Source of the DNA: an uncultured Bacilli bacterium | GTDB taxonomy: Bacteria > Bacillota_I > Bacilli_A > RF39 > UBA660 | Direction: 5' to 3' | Length of the DNA stretch: 64,000 bases | NCBI GenBank assembly: GCA_910577505.1 | Contig: CAJTLN010000003.1 | Coordinates: forward strand, 312,029-376,028 | In this document: in pieces, positions 8,482-16,834 of the stretch | How the letters are laid out: each line of letters opens with the position of its first letter | Numbering within the stretch: the stretch's first letter is position 1 | Notes under the pieces: generated by a model | Database searches by the model: none | The model's input: only the letters and a program-made list of their open reading frames with translations | What the model was told of the DNA's origin: nothing | Translations under genes and position numbers: made by a program

Positions 8482-8483
8482 AT

Positions 8484-8527
8484 TATCACCTATATAGATT
8501 ATAACATTCTACTTAACATAGGTGATA
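8484..8527 (-). repeat. 10-bp inverted repeat enclosing a -10 box and pairing with the Shine-Dalgarno site
   Basis: TATCACCTAT (8484-8493) and ATAGGTGATA (8518-8527) are exact complements. On the minus strand the second arm of the stem contains the AGGTGATA ribosome site of the frame-broken gene. Between the arms lies an extended -10 (TGTTATAAT). Transcripts starting there would lack the first arm; read-through from cotE would contain both. Confidence 0.5.
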
Positions 8528-8543
8528 TCAAAAAATTTTATAT

Positions 8544-8579
8544 AAAAAAAGATGATAGCAAATCAGTTACTATTCATCT
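8544..8579 (-). terminator. Terminator of cotE
   Basis: Stem GATGAATAG/CTATCATC with one bulged A, followed on the minus strand by T7; it overlaps the last codons of cotE. Confidence 0.65.
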
Positions 8580-9085
8580 AAGTAATCTTCTTTTATTTCA
8601 TCTTTACTTTCTTCATCATATATGTCGTCCCAAGGCAGTTCATCTTCCTCAATAGCTATTTTTACTTTACTTTCACCTACTATTTCGACACCTAGTTCTT
8701 TTTCTATTGATAAATATACGTCGTTACCTTTTATGTTAACATCTTGAACTGTTGGTTGTTTTAAACTTCGTACTATTATTTCATTATCATTATTTAAAGA
8801 ATCCATATCTTTTACTCGAAGACGCATTAATTCATTATATGTAAAATTTCTTGTTGTTACTGCTGTTTTTGAATCATGGTCATAAGAATACCAAACATTT
8901 ACATCAAAAGATCCATTAACGTTGACTTCATTTTTATTATTAGTACCATCAAAATTATGATTAATAACCCAACAGCCTAAAACTGTATTAGGAGTATTTT
9001 CTGGAGTTAAGCTATATTCTCCTTTAAAAGATTTACGTCCTTTACCGACAATAGTCTTTGTAACTATCTCTTTATAATTAGACAT
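8570..9085 (-). CDS. cotE: Outer spore coat morphogenetic protein CotE
   Basis: 171 residues. It matches CotE closely: MSNYKEIVTKTIVGKGRKSF at the start, then LGCWVINHNF, VNGSFDVNVWYSYD, TAVTTRNFTYNE and VEIVGESKVKIAI, with an acidic C-terminal tail. CotE is made in the mother cell and is required to assemble the outer coat on the forespore. The ATG at 9083-9085 follows AGAGGTGAATAAT; an in-frame GTG three codons earlier lies in the ribosome site. A sigma-E-like promoter stands upstream and a terminator at its end, so it is monocistronic. Confidence 0.92.
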   Translation of the reverse strand: MSNYKEIVTKTIVGKGRKSFKGEYSLTPENTPNTVLGCWVINHNFDGTNNKNEVNVNGSFDVNVWYSYDHDSKTAVTTRNFTYNELMRLRVKDMDSLNNDNEIIVRSLKQPTVQDVNIKGNDVYLSIEKELGVEIVGESKVKIAIEEDELPWDDIYDEESKDEIKEDYLDE

Positions 9086-9103
9086 ATTATTCACCTCTAA
9101 TTT

Positions 9104-9131
9104 AATGTATGCACAAATGTCCTAAATATTG
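9104..9131 (-). promoter_or_regulatory. Sigma-E-like sporulation promoter of cotE
   Basis: Minus strand: CAATATTT (9124-9131), 12-13 bases, CATACATT (9104-9111). The -10 fits the sigma-E consensus CATACAnT exactly and the -35 fits its ATATT core. B. subtilis cotE also has a sigma-E promoter. Confidence 0.6.
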
Positions 9132-9147
9132 ATAAAATAGTAAATAA

Positions 9148-9173
9148 AAAATGACTTATTAAAAGTCATTTTA
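9148..9173 (-). terminator. Terminator after the 193-residue hypothetical gene
   Basis: Stem AAAATGACTT/AAGTCATTTT overlapping the gene end, with a T-rich tract on the minus strand. Confidence 0.7.
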
Positions 9174-9752
9174 CTGGTTATTAGTAGATTTTAATTCAAG
9201 TTGAGGACCATTTGGAATATTAGTTAAATTTAAACTATGGCATAATCGTTCATAAGCTTTTATATTATGACCAAATGTTACATGTCTACTTGTTACAAGA
9301 TTATATAATATTTTAACCATTTCTATGTTAAGGGCGATTCGTTCATCAATAGAAGATTCCATCAGCTCTTCTATTGATTTTCTATTACGGATAAAACTAT
9401 ATAGCAATTTAAATTCTTCTTCACTCAATTCATAATTATTTGATATTGTTTTTAACAATTTAATAAAGTCTAATTCTTTAAAACTAAAATAAGTATAGTC
9501 TTTCATGTCTTCATCATTTTTTCCAGGATATGATGTTAATAGTAATAAATCTATTTCCCACGATTCGAAATATAGTTTTTTAGTATGATTGTCTTCTAAT
9601 ATAAAAGATTTCATACTTTCTAGTTTCTGATTTTTAAGAGATAATAATTCTTGATAATTTCTATTTAGTTCCTCACAATTATTTGAAACTAAATATGAAT
9701 TACCAAAGACATTTATTAAATAATCTCTTCTTTCTTCATATATATTTCCCAT
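9171..9752 (-). CDS. Hypothetical protein, helical, 193 residues
   Basis: Not recognised. The start is the ATG at 9750-9752 behind AAAAGGGGAATTTGGTT rather than the end of the longer frame. The protein begins MGNIYEERRDYLINVFG and looks mostly helical (YELSEEEFKLLYSFI, SSIDERIALNIEMVKILYNL). No signal peptide, membrane segment or clear motif. It has its own terminator and lies between the rel gene and cotE. Confidence 0.65.
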   Translation of the reverse strand: MGNIYEERRDYLINVFGNSYLVSNNCEELNRNYQELLSLKNQKLESMKSFILEDNHTKKLYFESWEIDLLLLTSYPGKNDEDMKDYTYFSFKELDFIKLLKTISNNYELSEEEFKLLYSFIRNRKSIEELMESSIDERIALNIEMVKILYNLVTSRHVTFGHNIKAYERLCHSLNLTNIPNGPQLELKSTNNQ

Positions 9753-9820
9753 AACCAAATTCCCCTTTTTTACTAATAATAATTTTATCAAAAGAGAAAT
9801 TATAGGTCAAATTTAGCTAT

Positions 9821-9851
9821 AAAAAAGCCTTATTGTTTTAAGGCTTCTTTT
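9821..9851 (-). terminator. Terminator of the rel gene
   Basis: Stem AAAAGCCTTA/TTTAAGGCTTCTTTT with a T6 tract on the minus strand. Confidence 0.75.
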
Positions 9852-11257
9852 ATTTTTCTTTTAGCTCGTGAAGTAACTACAATATTTAACCAAGATTCTT
9901 TTGGTTTTGATGAATCTTTTTTAATAAGTAAAATACGATCTTTATTGTTTAGCTTTGTCGATAAATCAACTTCTTTGCCATTGATATATGCTTTATGCAG
10001 GTGATTACCTAAATCAGAATGAATCTTATAAGCAAAATCAATAACAGTTGAACCATTTGGTAATTCGAAAATATCTCCTCTTAATGTATAAACATATATA
10101 TTATTAGAGAAAATCTCTTGTTTAACTTTATCTAAGAAAACAGAATCACTTTCTGTTACATCATTAAGATCTCTTAAGGTATTAAAAAATTGATAATTTA
10201 ATTTTAATTCATGTTGCATTTTAGTTTTACCATCTTCACGATATAATTTCCAGTATGCTGCTAGACCTATAGTATTTACATCATCCATAGTTTTTGTCTT
10301 TATTTGAAATTGTAAAAGATGATTGTCAGGACCAAATACTGTTGTATGTAATGAACGATACATATTTGTTTTAGGGCAAGCTATATAATCCTTAAATTTA
10401 TTATTCATTGGAGTATATAGTTTATGAATTAAACCAAGAACTCTATATGGGTCTTCATCATCCTCTAAAATTAGTTTGAAATTAACTAAGTCATGAATAT
10501 CACTTAACTTATATCCTTTATTTAACTTTGTATATAGATGGTATTTGTTTAATATTTTTATACGGAAGGAAAATTTTATACCATGTTTATTTAAAAGTTC
10601 TGGGACTTGTTTTGATGCTATTTCACAACATTTTTTATAATCTTTTTCAATATCCTTAATCTTTTCTTCTATTGTATTATAGGTTTCATTATCAATATAT
10701 GATAGACATATATCTTCTAATTCGCATTTTATCTGGAAAGCTCCAATAAAATATGCGAGTGGCACGAAAATATTTAATGTTTCTTTAGCACTACGTATTC
10801 TTTTTTCTGGAGCTTTAAATTCTAGAGTATGCATATTATGTAGACGATCGCATAATTTTATAATAATTATTCTAACATCATCATTTAAACTGTTTATAAG
10901 TCTTCTAATATTAGCATTAGTTGCTTCATCTTTAGTGTTAAAGTGAAGATTACTAATTTTTGTAACTCCATCTACTAGGAAGGCAACATCGCTTCCAAAT
11001 TGTTGTTCTATATCTTCTAAAGTATAATCTGTATCTTCTACAACATCATGTAAAAGACCAGCACAAAGGGATGAACCATCAGCTTTGAAACGAGTTAGAT
11101 TCATGCATACATTAATAGGATGTATTATATAAGGTTCTCCACTTTCTCTTGTTTGAGAAGCATGAGCTTTGGACGCTAATTCATATGCCTTTCTTACTTT
11201 GTCTACTTCTTCTGGATTATATTTCTCAATTTCTTTTATAACATCTTCAATAGTCAT
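9830..11257 (-). CDS. Short RelA/SpoT-family protein: (p)ppGpp hydrolase with a degenerate synthetase domain
   Basis: 475 residues, against about 730 for a full Rel. The HD hydrolase domain (1-200) has its metal ligands in place: H46, H70-D71, D137 (KLCDRLHNMHTL). The synthetase domain (225-345) keeps D256 but the catalytic Glu of the E-[IV]-Q-I-R motif is Gln (Q316 in QFQIKT), its Arg is Lys, and the GYQSLHT loop reads MYRSLHT. A TGS domain follows (about 392-455). The helical, zinc-finger and ACT parts are missing. I infer that it breaks alarmone down but does not make it. It stands alone with its own terminator. Confidence 0.85.
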   Translation of the reverse strand: MTIEDVIKEIEKYNPEEVDKVRKAYELASKAHASQTRESGEPYIIHPINVCMNLTRFKADGSSLCAGLLHDVVEDTDYTLEDIEQQFGSDVAFLVDGVTKISNLHFNTKDEATNANIRRLINSLNDDVRIIIIKLCDRLHNMHTLEFKAPEKRIRSAKETLNIFVPLAYFIGAFQIKCELEDICLSYIDNETYNTIEEKIKDIEKDYKKCCEIASKQVPELLNKHGIKFSFRIKILNKYHLYTKLNKGYKLSDIHDLVNFKLILEDDEDPYRVLGLIHKLYTPMNNKFKDYIACPKTNMYRSLHTTVFGPDNHLLQFQIKTKTMDDVNTIGLAAYWKLYREDGKTKMQHELKLNYQFFNTLRDLNDVTESDSVFLDKVKQEIFSNNIYVYTLRGDIFELPNGSTVIDFAYKIHSDLGNHLHKAYINGKEVDLSTKLNNKDRILLIKKDSSKPKESWLNIVVTSRAKRKIKEALKQ

Positions 11258-11312
11258 TTTACATCAACTCACTTTAATATGTAACAATAATAACACAAAC
11301 TAAAACAAAAAA

Positions 11313-11332
11313 CCATTATATTAATATAATGG
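11313..11332 (-). terminator. Terminator of the cadherin-like surface protein gene
   Basis: Perfect palindrome CCATTATATTAATATAATGG followed by a T-rich stretch on the minus strand. Confidence 0.65.
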
Positions 11333-13201
11333 TCCTTTATTTGTTTTTTGTTTTATTTTTTTAATAATTAAAATTATTAAAATTAATGCTATTACAAATG
11401 CACCAATTCCGCCCAAAATATAGTTTTTGTATTTAGCTAATAATTGGTCTAATGGGCTTTTTTCTTCAATCAATGTAGATGTGGTTATTACGTAATTTTT
11501 TTCACCATTCGTTACAAATGATATATAACCATTTTGAACTGTTATGCCATCTGTTAATAAAGTATATTTACCAGTTTCATTATAGGTATATATTTTTACA
11601 TTTGCACCATCTAAGAAAAGATTTTCTAAATAGACTAACATTTCTGTGCCTTCAGGAATATTAGTTTCATAAGTCAAAAGATTATCTGATACTTTTTTAA
11701 ACGAAACATCTAAATCAGAATTTTGAATATTTTCAGAAATAATAGCTTGGTACAAAATTCCATTATATAGATTTACAACATTATAATATAATTTTGATTT
11801 TGTATCTTTTAATCTTCTTAATGTGGAAGATGGAATTATATGAGAAGCATTTTCTGATGTCGAAAAAACTATGTCTCCATTAAAAGTGTTGTTATTTATT
11901 TCATTAATTAATGTAGCATTTGTGGGATTTTTGTAAACGATAAGACTATATTCTGTTATATCGTATGTTGGCTCTTCACCCTCGACAACTTCATTCTGCT
12001 CTGATACTTTTATTTTTATAGCGTTTATTCCAACTTTTAAATTCTCATTACCAATTATTTCTATAGTAGCGGTGTCACTTTCAGCTTTAGCATCTATTGT
12101 AAGTTTATCATTATCTTTACCTATTCCATATAACCAACTAGTTTTATTATCGGACAAATCCATGACTAAACCATTTACTTTAATTGTTTTTAACTTACTA
12201 CTTTTGATTACTTTTGGTATTTCTTCTGTTGAACGATTAATAATAATAGTATAATTTGATTCTCTACCACCTGATGATTCAACTGTTAAATTAAAGGTAT
12301 TAGAACCAATATTAAGTTTTTTTCTTCCTGTTCCTATTATAGTAGCATTAGGATCGTTAGCTCTAGCAGTTATTAAAATGTCTTCAACACTCCTACTGAC
12401 CGTAGCTTCATATACATTTTTATCATTTTCATATTTTATATTGGTATCTGAAACATTCAAACTTTTTAGAGAAGTGTCACCATTTCTATTATCTGTTCTG
12501 TGAACTGTTATATTGTATGTACGCGATGAACCATCTTGGGCTGTCACTATTACAGGAAAATTATTGTCTCCATAACTCAATTTCTTATAGCCATCTCCTG
12601 TTATTGTTTGACGACTATCACTTTTAGAAGCAAAAACATTTACAGATGAAACATCTGGTGGAACAATTAAATTGTATTGATATACTGTTTTACTAAATGT
12701 AGGTTGAAGAGTATATCCTTCAACATATAATGTTCCAATTAATGTTTGAGAACTGGGTTTTGTAGCACTTATGGAAACTCCGACAAAACTCTGCCCTATT
12801 ACATCACCATTTTCATAATGAGATTCTCCGTTTCTTACTACATCAACCTTCGATAAACCGTCTTTTAATACTTTATATTTTATTTGAAGGATAGCTCCAC
12901 TATCCCAGCTTTTGCCAAAATCTTTATCAATAGTTATCTTACCTGGCTCCATGCTATACGTACCTCTTGTTTGAATCCAAATTACTTCCTCAAATTCAAG
13001 ATATTCTTTGTTATAAGTGATAATATAATGAGCATCACCAATCTTAAAGTTTTTATAATTTATATTCAATTGAACATAAACATCAGTACCAACAACAGGG
13101 TTTTGGGTAGATGCACCTAATTCTGTCGCAGCATAAATTAAACTCGGAAACATAATAAATAAAGCAATAATTATATATAAATATTTTTTTATTTTTTGCA
13201 T
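11321..13201 (-). CDS. Surface protein with cohesin-like and cadherin-like beta-sandwich domains
   Basis: 626 residues. A signal peptide (1-24, ending IYAA) leads to a cohesin-like domain (about 25-145: YVQLNINYKNFKIGDAHYII), then tandem cadherin-like beta-sandwich domains (about 155-420) with repeated endings such as DGSSRTYNITVHR and GRESNYTIIINR, a further all-beta region, and one C-terminal membrane helix (595-615) with a Lys-rich tail. The topology implies an extracellular stalk anchored in the membrane, likely for adhesion or scaffolding. Monocistronic, with a promoter and a terminator. Confidence 0.85.
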   Translation of the reverse strand: MQKIKKYLYIIIALFIMFPSLIYAATELGASTQNPVVGTDVYVQLNINYKNFKIGDAHYIITYNKEYLEFEEVIWIQTRGTYSMEPGKITIDKDFGKSWDSGAILQIKYKVLKDGLSKVDVVRNGESHYENGDVIGQSFVGVSISATKPSSQTLIGTLYVEGYTLQPTFSKTVYQYNLIVPPDVSSVNVFASKSDSRQTITGDGYKKLSYGDNNFPVIVTAQDGSSRTYNITVHRTDNRNGDTSLKSLNVSDTNIKYENDKNVYEATVSRSVEDILITARANDPNATIIGTGRKKLNIGSNTFNLTVESSGGRESNYTIIINRSTEEIPKVIKSSKLKTIKVNGLVMDLSDNKTSWLYGIGKDNDKLTIDAKAESDTATIEIIGNENLKVGINAIKIKVSEQNEVVEGEEPTYDITEYSLIVYKNPTNATLINEINNNTFNGDIVFSTSENASHIIPSSTLRRLKDTKSKLYYNVVNLYNGILYQAIISENIQNSDLDVSFKKVSDNLLTYETNIPEGTEMLVYLENLFLDGANVKIYTYNETGKYTLLTDGITVQNGYISFVTNGEKNYVITTSTLIEEKSPLDQLLAKYKNYILGGIGAFVIALILIILIIKKIKQKTNKGPLY

Positions 13202-13235
13202 ACTAAAACTCCTTAGACTACTCTATTCTTTTATA

Positions 13236-13264
13236 ATTATATTATATATTTCTATATAATTCAA
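13236..13264 (-). promoter_or_regulatory. Sigma-A-type promoter of the cadherin-like protein gene
   Basis: Minus strand: TTGAAT (13259-13264), 17-base spacer, TATAAT (13236-13241). Confidence 0.65.
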
Positions 13265-13321
13265 TGAGATTGCATTTACCTTTTTTCAATTTTTTGATAA
13301 CATTGTATATAGGTGATTAAA

Positions 13322-13687
13322 ATGAATGATTGTATATTTTGTAAAATAATAAACGGAGAGATTCCTTCAAAAAAAATTTATGAAGATGATAAAGTTGTAG
13401 CTATTATGGATGTTAATCCTGTAGTAGATGGTCATGTACTTATTATACCTAAAGAGCATTATGAAGATTTTAATGCATTAGATGATGAAATTACAACTCA
13501 TATCCATAATGTTGCTAAAAAGCTTATTCCTGAATTAATGAAAAAACTTGGAGCTACTGCTTTAACACAAACTGTTAATTATGGAGATTCTCAAGTAGTA
13601 AAACATTTCCATTTACATTTACTTCCTAATTATAGTATTAAAAAAGCTGAAAAGTCTGTTGAAGAAGTTTACGAGATATTAAAATAA
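13322..13687 (+). CDS. HIT-family nucleotide-binding hydrolase
   Basis: 121 residues starting MNDCIFCKIINGEIPSKKIY, the typical HIT/Hint N-terminus with its two cysteines. The histidine triad HFHLHLLP lies at about residues 98-105. Such proteins hydrolyse nucleoside phosphoramidates or dinucleotides. The ATG at 13322 follows TATAGGTGATTAAA; an in-frame GTG at 13313 lies inside that ribosome site. Convergent with the next gene and sharing its terminator. Confidence 0.92.
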   Translation: MNDCIFCKIINGEIPSKKIYEDDKVVAIMDVNPVVDGHVLIIPKEHYEDFNALDDEITTHIHNVAKKLIPELMKKLGATALTQTVNYGDSQVVKHFHLHLLPNYSIKKAEKSVEEVYEILK

Positions 13688-13716
13688 GAAGATACATTTT
13701 TGTGTATCTTCTTTTT
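13686..13716. terminator. Bidirectional terminator between HIT and the ferritin-like gene
   Basis: Stem AAGAAGATACA/TGTATCTTCTT, T5 on the plus strand; on the minus strand the T-tract is weaker. Confidence 0.75.
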
Positions 13717-14143
13717 ATAAGAATTTTTTTAAATTATCTAGGTTTCTTTTTTCAATACGAAGAAGTTCTTTGGCTAAAGATATGACTTTTTTATCAGCAT
13801 CTTCATAATTATTTAACTTTTCTTGAATTTCAATTATTCCTTTATTACTACCTTTCATCATCATTTTTGCAATATTAGTATTTGATTTATTATCTAATGT
13901 ATTTAATTTAGCATCAAAATATGTCATTAATTTAGCTATTCCACTAACATCTTTAATGTCACAATTATTTTCTAAAAGAATCTTTGTTACTTTATTACAT
14001 ATCTCATAATAATCTTTTTGTTGTTCTCTTATTGTACTTAGAAATTCTTCATCTTCTATTTCATTTTTTATGTTATCTATTCCTACTATACCCATTTTAG
14101 CATTTTTATATATGTAATTTAATAATTCTTTATCTTTATCCAT
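13715..14143 (-). CDS. Small all-helical protein, DUF2383/ferritin-like
   Basis: 142 residues, nearly all helix, opening DKELLNYIYKNAKMGIVGI as in a group of clostridial and bacillar ferritin-like small proteins. Four amphipathic helices can be drawn (4-28, 33-60, 68-98, 108-142). Conserved iron-binding EXXH patterns are not obvious, so a metal role is doubtful. The start follows TGGTGATAAT. Function unknown. Confidence 0.6.
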   Translation of the reverse strand: MDKDKELLNYIYKNAKMGIVGIDNIKNEIEDEEFLSTIREQQKDYYEICNKVTKILLENNCDIKDVSGIAKLMTYFDAKLNTLDNKSNTNIAKMMMKGSNKGIIEIQEKLNNYEDADKKVISLAKELLRIEKRNLDNLKKFL

Positions 14144-14204
14144 ATTATCACCATTATTATTATGGCTTATTGTTTAATAAATATACTTACTTTACAAATA
14201 TAAA

Positions 14205-14228
14205 AAGAAGTTTAAAATTAAACTTCTT
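14205..14228 (-). terminator. Terminator of the RNase J-like gene
   Basis: Stem AAGAAGTTTAA/TTAAACTTCTT with a short T-tract on the minus strand. Confidence 0.65.
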
Positions 14229-15855
14229 GAACGACTGCAATTATCATTGGTTTGCATTCTGTTTCATGATATAAGTATTTACCTAGTTCTTCTCTTATTT
14301 CATTTTTTATTTTATTATATTCAACATAGTTTTCAGAAATATTTCTTTCGATAATATTAAGTGAAAGTCTTTTTATTTCTTCAATCATTTCTGATGAATC
14401 TTTAACATAGATAAATCCTCTTGTAGTTACTTCTGGACCAACTAGTATTACTTTATCTTTTTTACTTATTGTAGCACTAATTAACACAATACCATTTTCA
14501 GATAACATTTCACGGTCTTTAATAACTAATTCACCAACATCTTCAGTACTATTTCCATCTATTAAAATATCATTTACTTTGACATGATCAAAACATTCAT
14601 TATTTAATTTACCATCTTTAATTTCAACAACATCACCATTTTGTTTTAATAAAATATTATCACGTGACATATTTAACTCACTAGCAATGTTGGCATTATT
14701 TACCATATATCTATATTCCCCTTTTACAGGCATGTAGTATTTAGGTTTTAATAAATCTATCATAATCATTAAATCTTCTGATGAAGCATGGTGTAGAATA
14801 GTTTTATCTTTCGGAATAGTTATAATATCACAACCATGAGTTGCTAAATCATTTTCAACTTTTACTAAAGTCTTTTCACTACTATCATATTTAGGTTCAG
14901 CAAATACAACTGTATCTGTTTTCTTTAATTTAATAAACTTATCATAGCCATTTATTATTTTGCTTACTGAAGCATATGGATTTTCTTTGCTATCTTGAAT
15001 TAATAGAATAGCATCTTTATCATCTATATTGGATAAATCTCCTAATGTATTATCAGGGAATTTTAAATAACCTTCTTTTTTAGAAAAACTAATTATATTT
15101 TGTAAATTTTTACCCATTATAATTATTTTACGATGAGTATTAGCAGCAGCGTCAAATATTTCTTGAATTGTATAAATATGAGTTGGCAATACTGCAAATA
15201 TCATTCTATTTTCATGATGCTTGATTGAATCTTTAAAAAATGAAGTTAATCTATGTGATGGTGATGTATGACCAATACGTTCAGAAAAAACAGATTCACA
15301 TAAAAGCGCTAAGACTCCTTGTTTACCTATATAAGCTATTTTTCCTAAATCCATCGCATATTTATCCATCATTTTAGGATCAACTATAAAATCACCTGTA
15401 TATACAATTGCACCATCTTTAGTATTTATAACATACATTACTGAATCTGGAGCTGAATGGTTAACATTTATTGGAAAAATACTAACTGGACCAAAATTTA
15501 TCTTCTTATGAGGAACTATTTCTGTAATTCTTGCAGAATCTACACCATCATTAGTCAATATATATTTAGTAAATTTTGTCGCATATACTTTTATACTTGG
15601 TATCTCTTTCATTAAGTCTTTAGCTGCACCCATATTTTCATAATGTCCATGAGTTAAGAATACACCTTTTATTCTATTTTTGTTTTTTATTAAGTATTCA
15701 AAATCTGGAATTATATAATCTATGCCATATAAGTTTTCGTTGGCATATTTAAGACCACAGTCAAAAACAAAGATATCTTTGTCTATTTCTACACAATAGC
15801 AATTTTTACCCATCTCGTCTAGTCCACCAAGACTAAAAATTTTTATATTACACAT
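14218..15855 (-). CDS. Ribonuclease J-family protein with a degenerate active site (J2-like)
   Basis: 545 residues, with the metallo-beta-lactamase, beta-CASP and C-terminal domains of RNase J in order. The opening (IFSLGGLDEMGKNCYCVEI) and GDFIVDPK are typical. The zinc motif HGHxDHIG is H69-G-H71-Y-E-N-M-G: the catalytic Asp is Glu and the next His is Asn. The HxSGHGxxEDL loop is shortened to HASSEDL, and PxHGEYR is PVKGEYR. Active RNase J subunits keep these residues; in B. subtilis the J2 partner is the weak one. I infer a J2-like structural or regulatory subunit of the RNA-decay complex. Its active J1 partner would lie elsewhere. Confidence 0.85.
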   Translation of the reverse strand: MCNIKIFSLGGLDEMGKNCYCVEIDKDIFVFDCGLKYANENLYGIDYIIPDFEYLIKNKNRIKGVFLTHGHYENMGAAKDLMKEIPSIKVYATKFTKYILTNDGVDSARITEIVPHKKINFGPVSIFPINVNHSAPDSVMYVINTKDGAIVYTGDFIVDPKMMDKYAMDLGKIAYIGKQGVLALLCESVFSERIGHTSPSHRLTSFFKDSIKHHENRMIFAVLPTHIYTIQEIFDAAANTHRKIIIMGKNLQNIISFSKKEGYLKFPDNTLGDLSNIDDKDAILLIQDSKENPYASVSKIINGYDKFIKLKKTDTVVFAEPKYDSSEKTLVKVENDLATHGCDIITIPKDKTILHHASSEDLMIMIDLLKPKYYMPVKGEYRYMVNNANIASELNMSRDNILLKQNGDVVEIKDGKLNNECFDHVKVNDILIDGNSTEDVGELVIKDREMLSENGIVLISATISKKDKVILVGPEVTTRGFIYVKDSSEMIEEIKRLSLNIIERNISENYVEYNKIKNEIREELGKYLYHETECKPMIIAVVQEV

Positions 15856-15976
15856 AAAAACATCTCTTTTCTATTATATTTTTTATTTTTTCTAAAAAGG
15901 CTTGTGTCTAGGTAATTATAACAGATTTAAAGTGTTTTTTCAATGTGTTATATTATAATGAATATTATAAGTTAAT

Positions 15977-16762
15977 TTATTTGTTTTCTTTAATTAGTTC
16001 TGATACAGGAACAATTTTTAAATCTTTATATTGAATTTGATTTAATAATATATTTAATTCAGTTAATGATAGCGTATTTCTTACATAAATTATTTCACCA
16101 CTATCTACCTTATTTTTCTCTGTACTAATATTTGAATGACTTATTTCTAATGAAGGTTTTATTAGATACTTATCTTTACATAGTTCTGGTACTTTAGTAT
16201 TATTTACAAAACATATATTATTATTTTTTTTCTTTTTGTTTAAAAAAGATTCAATATTATTATATATTTTGTCATTGTTTGAGTTATTTATTAGTTCATA
16301 ATTAAAATCGTATTCTTCTTTTGAAATTAAAACATTAACTTTATAATTATTTTGATGCATATATTTAGCTAAATCATTTTTTGATTCAAAAATTAATGAT
16401 ACACTTCTTTTCTCTTTATTTCCTCTTATAATTATTTTATCTTTATTGTCTTCGATACTTATTGTTGGTTTTATTTGATTATAGACAAGTTTTTCTTCAT
16501 CAAAAATGCTTTTTTCTTGCATTTTAGAAAAAGAAAGATCAGCATTTATTTCTTTTCCACTAAGGCCAGGTATTATATATATATCATCTATTATAGTGCT
16601 ATTAATTGAACTTACATATAAAGATTCTTTTACTTCATTAATACTGCGCATTATTGGATTTTTATTTTTTACAAATAAGGCAACTTTCTCTGTATAATAA
16701 AAACTTAATAAGCATAATCCTATTATTCCTATATATTCAAAATATTTTTTTATAATAATCAC
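15977..16762 (-). CDS. Membrane-anchored protein with degenerate polysaccharide-deacetylase-like fold, unusual start
   Basis: 261 residues in the longest reading. One N-terminal membrane helix (about 7-28), then an extracellular part; residues 115-260 recall a NodB-type fold (KRSVSLIFESKNDLAKYMHQ; later KDLKIVPVSELIKE) but the catalytic Asp and His-x3-His are missing. The start is odd: the only in-frame NTG is a GTG inside the ribosome site AGGTGATT, and where ATG is expected (16751-16753) the codon is ATA. It may start at ATA/ATT, at the GTG, or be poorly translated. Function unknown. Confidence 0.55.
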   Translation of the reverse strand: MIIIKKYFEYIGIIGLCLLSFYYTEKVALFVKNKNPIMRSINEVKESLYVSSINSTIIDDIYIIPGLSGKEINADLSFSKMQEKSIFDEEKLVYNQIKPTISIEDNKDKIIIRGNKEKRSVSLIFESKNDLAKYMHQNNYKVNVLISKEEYDFNYELINNSNNDKIYNNIESFLNKKKKNNNICFVNNTKVPELCKDKYLIKPSLEISHSNISTEKNKVDSGEIIYVRNTLSLTELNILLNQIQYKDLKIVPVSELIKENK

Positions 16763-16834
16763 CTATTTAATTATATGTTTTTCTTTATTTTATATATATT
16801 TTTTTATATAATATTTTATTAACAGGTGGTTTTT

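Noticed and set aside
8458..8655. 65-codon plus-strand frame
   Set aside because: Crosses the cotE end and terminator antisense; starts without a ribosome site.
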